Shown in pieces: positions 7,154 through 16,051 of a stretch of DNA of 54,315 bases; the stretch's first letter is position 1; every line of letters begins with the position of its first letter. This DNA is from JAHELQ01 sp965603365 (GTDB taxonomy: Bacteria; Acidobacteriota; Aminicenantia; UBA2199). The position numbers and the translations under genes were made by a program. The notes beneath the pieces are model-generated. The model was not told the origin of the DNA. It saw only the letters and a list, made by a program, of their open reading frames with translations, and made no database searches. Location of the stretch: NCBI GenBank assembly GCA_965603365.1, contig CBFDCR010000035.1:1-54315 (forward strand), in the 5' to 3' direction.

Positions 7154-9397
7154 ATGAAGCTCCTCCTGCGCCACCGGCGCCTGGTGGTCATTATCCATTT
7201 TGTTTTGGCCTTAGCCATGCTGCCGGGGATGCTGCAGCTTAAAAACGACAACTCCCCGGAGGTCTTCTTTGCCCGGGATGCAGGGGCGCTGCAGCATTAC
7301 GAACGTTTCCGCCGGGAATTCGGCGGCGGCCCGGCAGTGCGGGTAACCCTGACTGGCAGCCGCACCTTGTGGACGAAGCCGGGGCTGGCCTGGCTGGGCA
7401 AACTGGAGGAGCAGGCGGCCTCGCTCCCCGGGGTGGAGACGGCGGTGGGCGTGGCGACCCTTCATCAATGGCTCCTGTTGGAATGGCCGCCCCCCGACCC
7501 GGCGGCCTTCCGTGGCGAGCTGCTGGAGAAAGGCCCAACCAGCCTGGACCTTAACTCTGGATTTATCAGCCCCGATGGGGAGACGGTCACCCTGCTGATC
7601 GTATTGGCCGACATGCCGCCGTCGGCCCAGCGGGAGCTGCTGCGCCGCCTGGACGGGGTCCTGGCCCGGGCGCCCAGGGGAATTCAAGCCCAAATTTTCG
7701 GGCTGCCTATCCTGCAGCGGGCAATCGACCGCTCCCTGGGCGATATCGTCGTGCACATCTTACCCCTGTTGATTTTACTGGCGATTGTCTTTTTGACCCT
7801 CATCTTCCGCCGCCTGCGGGACGTGGCCGTGACCCTGCTCTTTGTGGCGGTATGCCAGACGATCCTCTTCGGCCTTATGGGTTACATGGGTGTGCGCCTC
7901 AATATGGTGACCATCATCCTGGCGCTCCTTATCTTCGTCATCTGCCTGGCCACCGTGGTGCACCTCCTGATACGCTTCCGGGACCTGGAACAGCGGGGCA
8001 TGAAGGCGCCCCTGGCCGTGTTGACGACCTACCGCGGCAAGGGGCGGCCGGTGCTGTGGACCGGCATTACCACCCTGGTGGCCTTCGGTTCCCTGATCAC
8101 CGGGAATACACCGCCGGTGCGTTCGCTGGGGGCATGGTCTGCCGTGGGAATCGCACTCATGACCGTCCTGGTCTTTACGCTGTATCCCGCCATGCTAACG
8201 GTTTTCCAGCCGGGTGGGGGTCCGGGAAAGGTGCGCCCCTTCGAGGTCTGGACACGGCGGTGGGGCCGGGCACTGGCCTGTTGGGCGGTGCGCCGTCGTA
8301 CCCGGGTCCTGGCGGGCAGCGCCGCCTTGATCGTCATCGCCCTGCTGGGGGTGACCCGGCTCCGGGTAGAGGAAGGCCTGACAAGGTACTTCTCGACCCA
8401 CCACCCGGTCCGTGCCGGATTGGAGCGGTTGGAACGGCACGGGATAGGGGTCAGTGCCGCAGAGCTGATCCTCTCCTACAGGGAAAAGAAGAACAACACA
8501 GAGAACGAGGAAGAAGCCGGATTTCAGAACCCTCCGGCCCAGCAGCGATTGGCCCGGCTTTCCGGCCGACTGCGCCGCGAACCGCTGGTCTACGGGGCCG
8601 TCGGCTCAGGAGACCTGGTGGAGAGCGCAATCCGATCCATCCTGGTGGAGGGGGAGGTGACCGACAGCATCCGCTGGCTGGCCCTGGGGATGATGCAGAC
8701 AGTCCCGGAGAGCCGCAAACTGCTCCACGCCCTGGTAACCCCCGACGGAATGAGTGCGCGGCTGACCCTGCTTTTGCCGATGCTCAACTTCAACCAGATG
8801 CAACGGCTGTTTGAGCGGGTCACGGCCGAGGCGGCGGCAACCTTTCCGGACGCCGAGATCTGGATTACCGGCCAGTATCCCCTGATCCTGCTGGCCCAGC
8901 AGACCCTGCTGCAGGGTTTGACCGTCTCGCTGTCGCTGACCCTGCTGTGCGTAATCCTCGTCTTCGGCCTGCTGCTTCGCCGCGGCCGCCTCACCTGGCG
9001 CGTCATGTTGCCCAACCTGTGGCCCATCATGCTGGTGCTGGGAGGGATGGGCTGGCTGCAGCTTAGACTGGACAGCGTCTCGGTGATGACGGCCTCCATT
9101 GTCCTGGGCCTGGCGGTAGACGATACCTTTCATACCCTGGGCCACTTCCGCCGACTGGCGCCGCGCCGCGGTGCGGCGGCGGCGATCGAGGCCACCCTGG
9201 AGCGGACGGCCCCGGCCCACATCCTGACCACGGTCATCCTGGCCGCCGGTTTTTTGGCCTGTGCTTTCAGCGACTTCCTGCCGGTCTCCCGCCTGGGAAC
9301 ATTTGGGGCAGTGGCCATCATCTTCGCCCTAACAGGCGACCTCCTCCTCATCCCCGCCCTTCTCTCCAAAACCTCCTCTATCAAAAAAGCTGAATAA
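7154..9397 (+). CDS. RND superfamily (MMPL / HAE3-type) transporter
   Basis: 747 residues with the duplicated RND layout: one membrane helix at the N-terminus, a periplasmic domain (about 30-190), five helices (about 195-350), a second N-terminal-like helix near 385, a second periplasmic domain, and a final helical bundle from about 595. The VLGLAVDDTFHTLGHFRR segment near 650 is the typical TM4-like signature with proton-relay acidic residues. Family members export lipids, hopanoids or hydrophobic compounds using the proton gradient. No lipid-biosynthesis gene is nearby, so the cargo is unknown. No clear Shine-Dalgarno precedes the ATG, and translation may be coupled to the upstream gene. 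Confidence 0.88.
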   Translation: MKLLLRHRRLVVIIHFVLALAMLPGMLQLKNDNSPEVFFARDAGALQHYERFRREFGGGPAVRVTLTGSRTLWTKPGLAWLGKLEEQAASLPGVETAVGVATLHQWLLLEWPPPDPAAFRGELLEKGPTSLDLNSGFISPDGETVTLLIVLADMPPSAQRELLRRLDGVLARAPRGIQAQIFGLPILQRAIDRSLGDIVVHILPLLILLAIVFLTLIFRRLRDVAVTLLFVAVCQTILFGLMGYMGVRLNMVTIILALLIFVICLATVVHLLIRFRDLEQRGMKAPLAVLTTYRGKGRPVLWTGITTLVAFGSLITGNTPPVRSLGAWSAVGIALMTVLVFTLYPAMLTVFQPGGGPGKVRPFEVWTRRWGRALACWAVRRRTRVLAGSAALIVIALLGVTRLRVEEGLTRYFSTHHPVRAGLERLERHGIGVSAAELILSYREKKNNTENEEEAGFQNPPAQQRLARLSGRLRREPLVYGAVGSGDLVESAIRSILVEGEVTDSIRWLALGMMQTVPESRKLLHALVTPDGMSARLTLLLPMLNFNQMQRLFERVTAEAAATFPDAEIWITGQYPLILLAQQTLLQGLTVSLSLTLLCVILVFGLLLRRGRLTWRVMLPNLWPIMLVLGGMGWLQLRLDSVSVMTASIVLGLAVDDTFHTLGHFRRLAPRRGAAAAIEATLERTAPAHILTTVILAAGFLACAFSDFLPVSRLGTFGAVAIIFALTGDLLLIPALLSKTSSIKKAE

Positions 9398-9434
9398 TCC
9401 GAGTCGAATTGATAAAGGTGCAGCCCGGAGTGTC

Positions 9435-9460
9435 AGCGGTGACGTCCGGAGTCATAGATC
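9435..9460. terminator. possible hairpin after the MMPL gene
   Basis: The arms CCGGAGTGTCA and TGACGTCCGG around a GCGG loop can pair with a small bulge. No T-run follows, so at best this is a weak terminator or mRNA-stabilising hairpin. Confidence 0.25.
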
Positions 9461-9561
9461 TGCGGCAAAAAGTGATGATCTTATAAGATAAAAGTGATAA
9501 AACGGAGGGGATAAAAGTTTATGCGCACCGCCCCATGTATTTTTTTTAAGCCGTTGGGCTT

Positions 9562-10248
9562 CTACTTAATATTTTTAGCTATCGGTCTGGGAATCGTTGA
9601 CCTCAATCCATCGATATGCTCAAACAGAGAATTATCAATATGATTCCACATTGGATCTAAAACAAAATCTATGCCTTCCCTTCTTGCAACTTTGGCAGCC
9701 GGTACAAAATCGCTGTCCCCTGAGATTAATATTATTTTATCAACCAATCTCTTATATGACAGGGCGGCAATGTCAAGCCCAATCCGCATATCAACACCCT
9801 TCTGGCTTAAATCGTAATAAACATCATCTTCCTGAAGGTCGGCGACGGTAATTTTTTTATGCAAAAGCTCTTTTGTCTTTTCCTTCCTTAACACCCACGC
9901 GGCATGGTCCTTAACGACTCCCAACCTTAAGGCTACTTTTCTCTGTTTCTTCAGTTCCTCGAAAAAAGCAAGCCGAAATTTGGCAATTATAGATTTGGAG
10001 AAATCCACAACCTTCCCGGTTATTGGATTATGCTCCCTTTTTGAAAAGGGAAAGCAATCATAGTAAAAAATACGATAGAGGTGGTACTCCTCATTTTTAG
10101 ATTTGAGGTGGTCCCTTGTTATTTTCTGAAAATCCTTCGCCGTCTGAACTGGATCATAGGGATCAAAATCGGATTTGTGTTTACTTAGACTTCTATATCG
10201 TTTTAAGAAAAAAGTTCCATCAACGAGAATCGCAACTTTTATTTCCAT
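9562..10248 (-). CDS. NYN-domain (LabA/DUF88-like) putative RNase
   Basis: 228 residues from the ATG at 10248, placed because the first conserved strand is KVAILVDG. A further in-frame ATG at 10344 would add 32 residues that look non-conserved. The fold is the PIN-like NYN domain: an early Asp in ILVDGTFFLKRY, an acidic patch around residues 165-175 (VDMRIGLDIAAL), and the signature ILISGDSDFVPAA near 190. These acidic residues coordinate the metal for single-strand RNA cleavage in the family. An unusually long insert (about 60-140) separates the first strand from the core. The gene stands alone between convergent or co-directional neighbours. Confidence 0.8.
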   Translation of the reverse strand: MEIKVAILVDGTFFLKRYRSLSKHKSDFDPYDPVQTAKDFQKITRDHLKSKNEEYHLYRIFYYDCFPFSKREHNPITGKVVDFSKSIIAKFRLAFFEELKKQRKVALRLGVVKDHAAWVLRKEKTKELLHKKITVADLQEDDVYYDLSQKGVDMRIGLDIAALSYKRLVDKIILISGDSDFVPAAKVARREGIDFVLDPMWNHIDNSLFEHIDGLRSTIPRPIAKNIK

Positions 10249-10494
10249 TAGAGATATATTTAAAAGCCCCCGGCCTCGGCGCTTCCCTATAAATGCTAAA
10301 GCGCGTACTACCAGGGGCACTATTATCTTATCTTCAAAACCCAATTTACCAGTTTTTAATTAAAATGTCAATTTTATCGACAAAATTTTATTAAATTAAT
10401 CACAAGAGGGCATGACGCCAGGGCCGGGAGGGACGGTGCCTTGAATCGTGGAATGGATTTTTGTCTGGCACGTTTGCAGCCTCCAAAACCTCCT

Positions 10495-11958
10495 CTACAA
10501 CTTGAGGTTGTGGATGAGTTTGAGGACGTGGTCGGGCATGCCGCCCAGGCCCTTCATGTGGTCTTTCAGGAATGAGTTTTCCATGATGGCCCGCATGCCC
10601 CGGATGAGACAGGAACGCTTGAGGTCGTTGCCCTTCATGGCCGCCCACTGGGGCAGCTTTTTCATGTAGTACTTTTTGTAACATTGGAGGACTTCCCGGA
10701 AGAGCGCGTCCCGGGTCATGGCCCTGGGCCTTATGACCGGCTCCACCAGGTTGTACCTGGAATAGTCGGTGATCTCTATGTAGGGTTTGAGGCTCTCATA
10801 CATGTCGGCGTAGGGCCAGGGGGCTAAGAACAGGAAGTGCATGAAGTCGGCGTTGTACTCATGGGCCAGGTTGAGGGTCTCGCGGATGGTTTCAGGGGTT
10901 TCGTCGGGGGTGCCCAGGATGAGGGAGCTCTCCACGATCATCCCGGTTTCCCGGATTAGCCGCAGGGCCTCTTTGGAGTCTTTAAAACTGGTCTCCTTCT
11001 TGAACGCCTCCAGCCGTTGGTCGTTGGTGGCCTCGACACCGATGTAGATAAAGAGGATACCGGCCTGGCGGTAGCGGTCCAGGATATGGCGGTCCCGCAG
11101 GATATCCTGGGCGCAGGTCTCCATCAGGATGTGGATGCCCAACTGCTTCTCGATCAGGAGATCGAGGATCTGTTCCCACCGCTCAGGGGAGTAGGTGGGG
11201 TACTCATCGGCGATGAAGAAGACGTTGATGCCATAGGTAGTGGCCAGGTGCTCGATCTCGGCGACAAATGTTTTGGGGTCCCGTTGACGGTAGGATCCCT
11301 GCCAGAATTTATGCTGGGAGCAGAAAGCACAGGTGTGGGTGCAGCCGCGGGAGGAGCTGACAATGGCCACCCTGGAGTGATCGATAAAATAGAGGGGGTA
11401 GTCGGACCAGTCCACCAGGTGCCAGGCCGGCCGCAGGCTGTCGAGATCGGGGACGAAGCTGCGCGGGTCGCTGCGCAGTACGGTGCCGTCCCGGTTAAAG
11501 GCGATGCCCGGAACGGCTAAAGGGTCGCCGCCCCGGCTGTGGGCTTCCAGCAGTTCCCTGGTGGTGACCTCCCCCTCTCCCAGCACGCAGTAGTCCACCG
11601 TCTCGCTGTATGCCGACAGGAGCTCAGGGTAACAGAAGGTGGGATGCACCCCGCCCAGTAAAGTGGTGATCTGGGGGCACTCTTCCCGGGCGATCTTTAA
11701 TACCTCGAGGGCGTCGTTGATGGTGGCGGTGATGGCGGTAACGCCGACGAAATCGGGGGCGGAAGTGCGGAGGCGAGACCGGATATGGTCAAAATCGTGA
11801 AACTTCGACATGGCATCGTAGATTTCCACCTGGAAGCCGGACTTCTCCAGTTCTCCGGCGATATACATGAAGCCCAGGTTGGGCCAGCGGCCCGCCGACT
11901 CCACTACCCCGCAGTGGTAGGGCGGTGTAACCAGCAATACTTTATTTTTTCGATTCAT
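10495..11958 (-). CDS. B12-binding-domain radical SAM protein
   Basis: 487 residues. The N-terminal 150 residues form a cobalamin-binding-like Rossmann domain (VLLVTPPY, LLGGVHPTF), but I see no canonical DxHxxG, so cobalamin may bind base-off without a His ligand or not at all. The radical SAM domain follows, with SSSRGCTHTCAFCSQHKFW supplying the CX3CX2C cluster ligands near residue 205. The ExxxE-type strand and the LGTPDETPETIRETL segment are typical of the BchE/P-methylase group. It is the last gene of the cytochrome operon and overlaps the preceding small membrane gene by 17 bases. The substrate is unknown; a haem, quinone or lipid modification would suit the setting, which is inference. 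Confidence 0.85.
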   Translation of the reverse strand: MNRKNKVLLVTPPYHCGVVESAGRWPNLGFMYIAGELEKSGFQVEIYDAMSKFHDFDHIRSRLRTSAPDFVGVTAITATINDALEVLKIAREECPQITTLLGGVHPTFCYPELLSAYSETVDYCVLGEGEVTTRELLEAHSRGGDPLAVPGIAFNRDGTVLRSDPRSFVPDLDSLRPAWHLVDWSDYPLYFIDHSRVAIVSSSRGCTHTCAFCSQHKFWQGSYRQRDPKTFVAEIEHLATTYGINVFFIADEYPTYSPERWEQILDLLIEKQLGIHILMETCAQDILRDRHILDRYRQAGILFIYIGVEATNDQRLEAFKKETSFKDSKEALRLIRETGMIVESSLILGTPDETPETIRETLNLAHEYNADFMHFLFLAPWPYADMYESLKPYIEITDYSRYNLVEPVIRPRAMTRDALFREVLQCYKKYYMKKLPQWAAMKGNDLKRSCLIRGMRAIMENSFLKDHMKGLGGMPDHVLKLIHNLKL

Positions 11959-12313
11959 CTGACACTTTTCTGACGATTTTCCTGGCCCTGAGATAGCAAC
12001 TGAAACCTACCACCAATACAGCGGCGAGAATAATGTGCTTGACAACCAGCAGGGTTATTTGCCCTTTGCCGGCGGCGGCATTCCACTCGTATGTTTTGTA
12101 AGCCAGGGCCCGCAGCAGGCCAAAGACAATTATACCAGTTAAAGAGAGCCGCATCAACAGCATATCGATCTTCAGCACGGCGGCGATGATTTGACCCGCC
12201 TCAGCCGAGGGGAAATCTTTACGCAAGATGACCCACAAGATCAGGGTGCCGAAGATCCAGCCGGCGGCACTGAAGTCGTGCAAAAAATTGTTCAACAACA
12301 CTAAAATAGCCAT
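11942..12313 (-). CDS. small integral membrane protein of the cytochrome operon
   Basis: 123 residues with three to four hydrophobic helices and a basic, cytoplasmic-looking C-terminus (RARKIVRKVSDESKK). I do not recognise a named family. An N-terminal NNFLHD followed by a helix, and a second helix pair containing KHIILAA, leave a few His residues that could bind haem, as in small b-type or CopD-like proteins. It lies between ccsA and the radical SAM gene, overlapping the latter. An AAGGAGG site precedes the ATG. Confidence 0.7.
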   Translation of the reverse strand: MAILVLLNNFLHDFSAAGWIFGTLILWVILRKDFPSAEAGQIIAAVLKIDMLLMRLSLTGIIVFGLLRALAYKTYEWNAAAGKGQITLLVVKHIILAAVLVVGFSCYLRARKIVRKVSDESKK

Positions 12314-12372
12314 CTGGACGATGCCTCCTTTTCTTGTTTTTCCTTCGTGTCCTTGTCGTTCTTAGCGGCTCT

Positions 12373-13155
12373 TTACGGCCCCGGATGGGGAGACGGCCCA
12401 AACCACCTGACCCCCCAGAAGGAGATGGCCAGCACCGCTAAACCCAACACCGTCAGCCAGGCGGTGCGCTTCATCTTCCAGCCCAGGAAGGAGCGGGCAT
12501 GGAGGAGGAAGGCGTAATAGAGGAAGGCGATTAACGACCAGGTCTCCAGGGGGTCCCAGCTCCAGTAGTGGCCCCAGAGCTTCTTGGCCCAGATGGCGCC
12601 GGAAACCACCATCACCGCCTGGTTGATAAAACCTAAGATGATGAAACGGTAGCCTAAGAGATCCAGGGTTTCGGGCTGCTTCCTTTTTAACAGCAGGAGT
12701 ACGGCGGCGCCGGTGGCGACTGCATAGCAGCCGAAGGCCAGCCAGGCAAAGATCACGTGCACCACCAGCCAGGGGCTCTGGAAGGCGGGGCCCATGGGGG
12801 AGATGTCGGTGCCGGACAGATAACCGTGGCCCATGACCAGGAACACCACCGGCATGACCACCAGGCCGATGGATCTCTCCGCCTTGCCCCACTTCTGAAA
12901 ACCCAGGAAGATCAACAGGGTGAACCAGGTGCCGATGAGGTTGAGTTCGTAGGTGTCGGTGACCGGCGGGTGACCGGCGGAGATCCAGCGCACAATCCCG
13001 GCTGCGGTATGGCCGATCAATCCCGCCCACAGCAGCCAGAAGGCGGTGCGAATACTCCCCTCCTTCTTGCTGACAAAGCCGAAGAGGTGAAGGGCAAAGG
13101 CCCCCACATAGAGAAAAACGGTGACCCAGAAAAGTATGGCTTCAATCTGTGTCAT
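12373..13155 (-). CDS. ccsA: cytochrome c biogenesis protein CcsA/CcsB (system II haem handling)
   Basis: 260 residues, about eight membrane helices. The haem-handling WWD-type signature is seen as GHYWSWDPLETWSL near residue 190. Conserved His residues occur in FALHLFG and LLHARSF. CcsA and ResB/Ccs1 together carry haem across the membrane and attach it to CXXCH motifs. The ATG at 13155 is preceded by AGGAGG. The frame is open further upstream, but that region is inside ResB and has no family similarity. The gene overlaps the ResB stop by 14 bases. It serves the multihaem cytochromes encoded just upstream. Confidence 0.92.
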   Translation of the reverse strand: MTQIEAILFWVTVFLYVGAFALHLFGFVSKKEGSIRTAFWLLWAGLIGHTAAGIVRWISAGHPPVTDTYELNLIGTWFTLLIFLGFQKWGKAERSIGLVVMPVVFLVMGHGYLSGTDISPMGPAFQSPWLVVHVIFAWLAFGCYAVATGAAVLLLLKRKQPETLDLLGYRFIILGFINQAVMVVSGAIWAKKLWGHYWSWDPLETWSLIAFLYYAFLLHARSFLGWKMKRTAWLTVLGLAVLAISFWGVRWFGPSPHPGP

Positions 13156-14314
13156 GTTGACCTCCTGTTGGTGAATCGCTGCCGAGCTCCCGGCTGGAGC
13201 GGAACCAGCGGGCCAGCTCCGGGACGTATCGCAAGACAATGGCTGCCACCCCCAGCCACAGGGCGACCCAGGCGACCGGGTAACCGGGGTCCTGCACCAC
13301 CCGGAAGGAGGACCAGCGCCGCAGCCCGGCAAAGGTGACGGTGTAGTCTTCCACCGAGATGGTGTCTCCCTGAAGGATATGGCCAACCGGCTGCACCCAG
13401 CCGTTCTCATTCTCCATCTCCACCAGCAGCAGGGGATTATCCGGCTCCTCGCCGCTCTTTTCGACCTGGCCGTCCACCATGATATAGGCGGGGTAGAGGG
13501 TGACGATGACCCGCTGCTTGAACAGGGGCAGGGGCAGGAAATCGCGGTACTGCCGCCCTCGATCTGTGGGAAAGGTCTTCAGGGCCACAAACGAGTCGAC
13601 GAGAACCCGGCCCCTCTGCCGGTGCCGGATCACCAGGCGGGGGGAGAAGCCGGTCTGATCCTGGGTGAAGGAGAAACCCCGGTAGTCGAGGGGCCGGTTG
13701 ACTCTAACGACGGCCTGCTCACGCTCGCTGCCGTTAGGCAAGATTCCCAGCCTGGAGGTAACCTCGACGGGGAACCATTTTTGTTCGTATGTGATCTCCA
13801 CCTTTTCGAGGCGGAGGGCAAAGCCTTTATGCTGCTCCCGGCGCAGCGGCCCTTCCTGCAGCCGGGTGTAACTGCCATGGGTCTCCCGGAAGCCCTGGCC
13901 CTCGGTGAGGACGATATAGCCGTCCAGCCGGGCGGCGGCGCTCAAGAAGCCGCCGGCCATGAGCCCGACGAGGCTGAGGTGGAGCACGATAAAAGCCAGA
14001 TTTCGTACTGCCGTTGGACCTTTCAGGGCACAGAGCCCCCCTTCCTTAACAATATGCACCACCGTGCAAGCCAGGGTATTGATTGCCAGCAGTACAATGG
14101 TGACCAGGAAGGGGATCGAGTGGAACACCCGGAACAGGCCCAGCGGCCCCAGCAGGCTGGTGACCAGGGGATGGTCCTCCTGCCAGCGGGCGATAGTATC
14201 GCTGGCAAACAGGCTCTCCTGGGGCAGCAGCACCCCGGCTAAGGAGAACACAATCAGCAGGATAACCAGCACCAATGCCAGCTTAGAGGAGCCGAGGGCC
14301 TTAAGGATTGCCAT
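13142..14314 (-). CDS. resB: ResB/Ccs1 cytochrome c biogenesis protein
   Basis: 390 residues. Typical ResB layout: an N-terminal segment with two membrane helices (LALVLVILLIVFSLAGVLLP and FLVTIVLLAINTLACTVVHI), a third near residue 90, a large periplasmic domain (about 115-330, including RGFSFTQDQTGFSPRLVI), and a C-terminal helix (GYPVAWVALWLGVAAIVL). It partners CcsA to hold apocytochrome cysteines reduced and ligate haem. It follows the 11-haem cytochrome gene by 33 bases, so the maturation machinery is made with its substrates. Confidence 0.9.
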   Translation of the reverse strand: MAILKALGSSKLALVLVILLIVFSLAGVLLPQESLFASDTIARWQEDHPLVTSLLGPLGLFRVFHSIPFLVTIVLLAINTLACTVVHIVKEGGLCALKGPTAVRNLAFIVLHLSLVGLMAGGFLSAAARLDGYIVLTEGQGFRETHGSYTRLQEGPLRREQHKGFALRLEKVEITYEQKWFPVEVTSRLGILPNGSEREQAVVRVNRPLDYRGFSFTQDQTGFSPRLVIRHRQRGRVLVDSFVALKTFPTDRGRQYRDFLPLPLFKQRVIVTLYPAYIMVDGQVEKSGEEPDNPLLLVEMENENGWVQPVGHILQGDTISVEDYTVTFAGLRRWSSFRVVQDPGYPVAWVALWLGVAAIVLRYVPELARWFRSSRELGSDSPTGGQHDTD

Positions 14315-14347
14315 CTGAATATTCGACCCGGGAAACCCGGATTTGTC

Positions 14348-16051
14348 TTACCTGGTATACTTTTGCCCGTTCTTCGATGATGAACCGAAGTGGCTGCAAT
14401 CACCGCCGCTGCACCAGCCTTCAGGATCTCCTTTGCTGTTTAAGCCGCTGTCCCAGCCGTTGATCCAGCCGCCCAGCATGAAGTGCTCTGTGGTGGTTCC
14501 GCTGGAGAAAGTACCGGAAGGCCAGGTGAAGCTCCCGCCGTGGATGTTGCCGCGGGCCGTTCCATTATCCGGTATTCTGCCGAGGTTGACAATACCGGCG
14601 TGGCAGCCCAGGCAGCCCAGCTCATTTTGTCCTGATGAACCGTGCTGTTGTTGGGATGCCCCATGGAGCTCGAATATACTGCCGACAGCCCCTGAATCGG
14701 AGGCGCTCACGTAGACGCTGGCTTTGTGGCACAGGGTACAGAAGGTATCTACCGTGGAACCCATTCCAGCCGGGAGATTGGTCTTGTTCGTGGTGGCCTC
14801 CATGGTGTCGAGGTCGATACTGGTACGCAGCATGCGTTGGTTGCTGCTGCCGTGGCCGCTGGTGCCGTGGCAGTCGAAGCAGGAGATGACGTCGTGGCTG
14901 GCGTCCTGGTTCCAGGGGGGGTCCATAGTGATATTGCTGCCGTTGCTGCTGCTGGGGACACAGTAGGGGTTGCTGCCGGGGCCGCGGACGGCGTGGTGGT
15001 AGCTGTTGCCGGTATCAAACTGGGCAAAGGTATCGGGCACATTGCGGCTGGCGGAAGAGAAGGGCTGCAAGGCGTTGCCGCTGAAGTTGGTGGCGGTAGC
15101 GCCGTCGGCATCGTGGCATTTCAGACAGAAGTTGTCCTGCACGTCGGTCACCCAGGATTCCAGGGTCTCGCTTGAGGTGTTGCGGGAGAACTGGGCAAAA
15201 GAGATGAGGGTGGCATCGGTGCCGTCGTCGGGGTCCCGCAGATCCACCTGGTTGTTCATGTGGTAGCCGCTGTCCACCGCCTCGTAGTGGCAGACACCGC
15301 AGTCGTCGTCGGTGACCGTACCGCCGGCTACGTGGTGGCTAATGAGTGAAAACTCGCCGGTCATGGCCCGCCGGGTGGGGCCGCCGTCGCCCTTGTCCTG
15401 GGCACTGCCGTGGCAGGCGGTGCAGCCGCCGCCGCTGGCGTGGAAATAGTTGTCGTGGGGGTGGCAAACCGTGCAGTCCTGGCCGGTATAGTGGGCGTGG
15501 TTACCGCCGCTGTTGTTGCGGTGGTTGGCGGCCAGGGTATGGCAGGTTTCGCATATACCGTCGTAATAGCTGTTGCCGTCTTCATCATTGTCGGCAAAGG
15601 AGTGCAGCGAGGGGCCGCCGGCGTCGCTGCCGTAGCTCTGGAATACCGCCTCCCGGACCCCACTGTTGGGGGTGTCGATCCGGCCAAAGCCGGAACTATC
15701 CTGTTTCTTGCCCACCATCTTGAGGTTGGTGCCTGCCAGCCAGTTGGGCTGGTTGTCGTGGGGGTCGTGGCAGCGGACGCAGGTCATGGTAAAGGCGGGG
15801 TAAGCACTGCCCTCTTTGTTTTTGTGGACTTCCGCCTTCAGGGTGGAAGTCCCGGCAGGCCCGTGACAGGAGAGGCAGAGATTCTCCACCGATACGTCAT
15901 CGGTGAGACTCTGACCCGGGGCATCGTGCAACTGGTGACAGAAGGAGCAGTCGTGGTTGGGATTCAGGGCACCGGTGGCTTTGGGCCAGAAGATCATCAT
16001 TAAAGCAAAAGTGCCCAGAACGATAACGGGGATGAGTAATTTTTTCTTCAT
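14348..16051 (-). CDS. exported 11-haem c-type cytochrome
   Basis: 567 residues. A signal peptide (MKKKLLIPVIVLGTFALMMI) is followed by a mature protein with eleven CXXCH motifs: CSFCH, CLSCH, CVRCH, CETCH, CTVCH, CTACH, CGVCH, CLKCH, CFDCH, CTLCH and CLGCH. The sequence between them is Gly/Ser/Asn-rich with many extra His residues that could serve as distal haem ligands. The tail has a non-haem Cys pair (CSGGDC). This low-complexity, loop-rich character resembles extracellular or outer-surface multihaem cytochromes more than compact periplasmic ones, but I cannot assign a family. It starts in a 4-base overlap with the NHL gene and is directly followed by resB-ccsA. Confidence 0.9.
   Translation of the reverse strand: MKKKLLIPVIVLGTFALMMIFWPKATGALNPNHDCSFCHQLHDAPGQSLTDDVSVENLCLSCHGPAGTSTLKAEVHKNKEGSAYPAFTMTCVRCHDPHDNQPNWLAGTNLKMVGKKQDSSGFGRIDTPNSGVREAVFQSYGSDAGGPSLHSFADNDEDGNSYYDGICETCHTLAANHRNNSGGNHAHYTGQDCTVCHPHDNYFHASGGGCTACHGSAQDKGDGGPTRRAMTGEFSLISHHVAGGTVTDDDCGVCHYEAVDSGYHMNNQVDLRDPDDGTDATLISFAQFSRNTSSETLESWVTDVQDNFCLKCHDADGATATNFSGNALQPFSSASRNVPDTFAQFDTGNSYHHAVRGPGSNPYCVPSSSNGSNITMDPPWNQDASHDVISCFDCHGTSGHGSSNQRMLRTSIDLDTMEATTNKTNLPAGMGSTVDTFCTLCHKASVYVSASDSGAVGSIFELHGASQQQHGSSGQNELGCLGCHAGIVNLGRIPDNGTARGNIHGGSFTWPSGTFSSGTTTEHFMLGGWINGWDSGLNSKGDPEGWCSGGDCSHFGSSSKNGQKYTR

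Noticed and set aside
9519..9642. Small plus-strand frame beginning MRTAPCIFFKPLG
   Set aside because: It lies mostly inside the NYN gene on the other strand and has only a weak ribosome-binding site; no independent support.
14726..16003. Long plus-strand frames opposite the 11-haem cytochrome
   Set aside because: Extremely Ala/Val/Gly-rich; they are mirror images of the cytochrome's biased composition, with no start signals.
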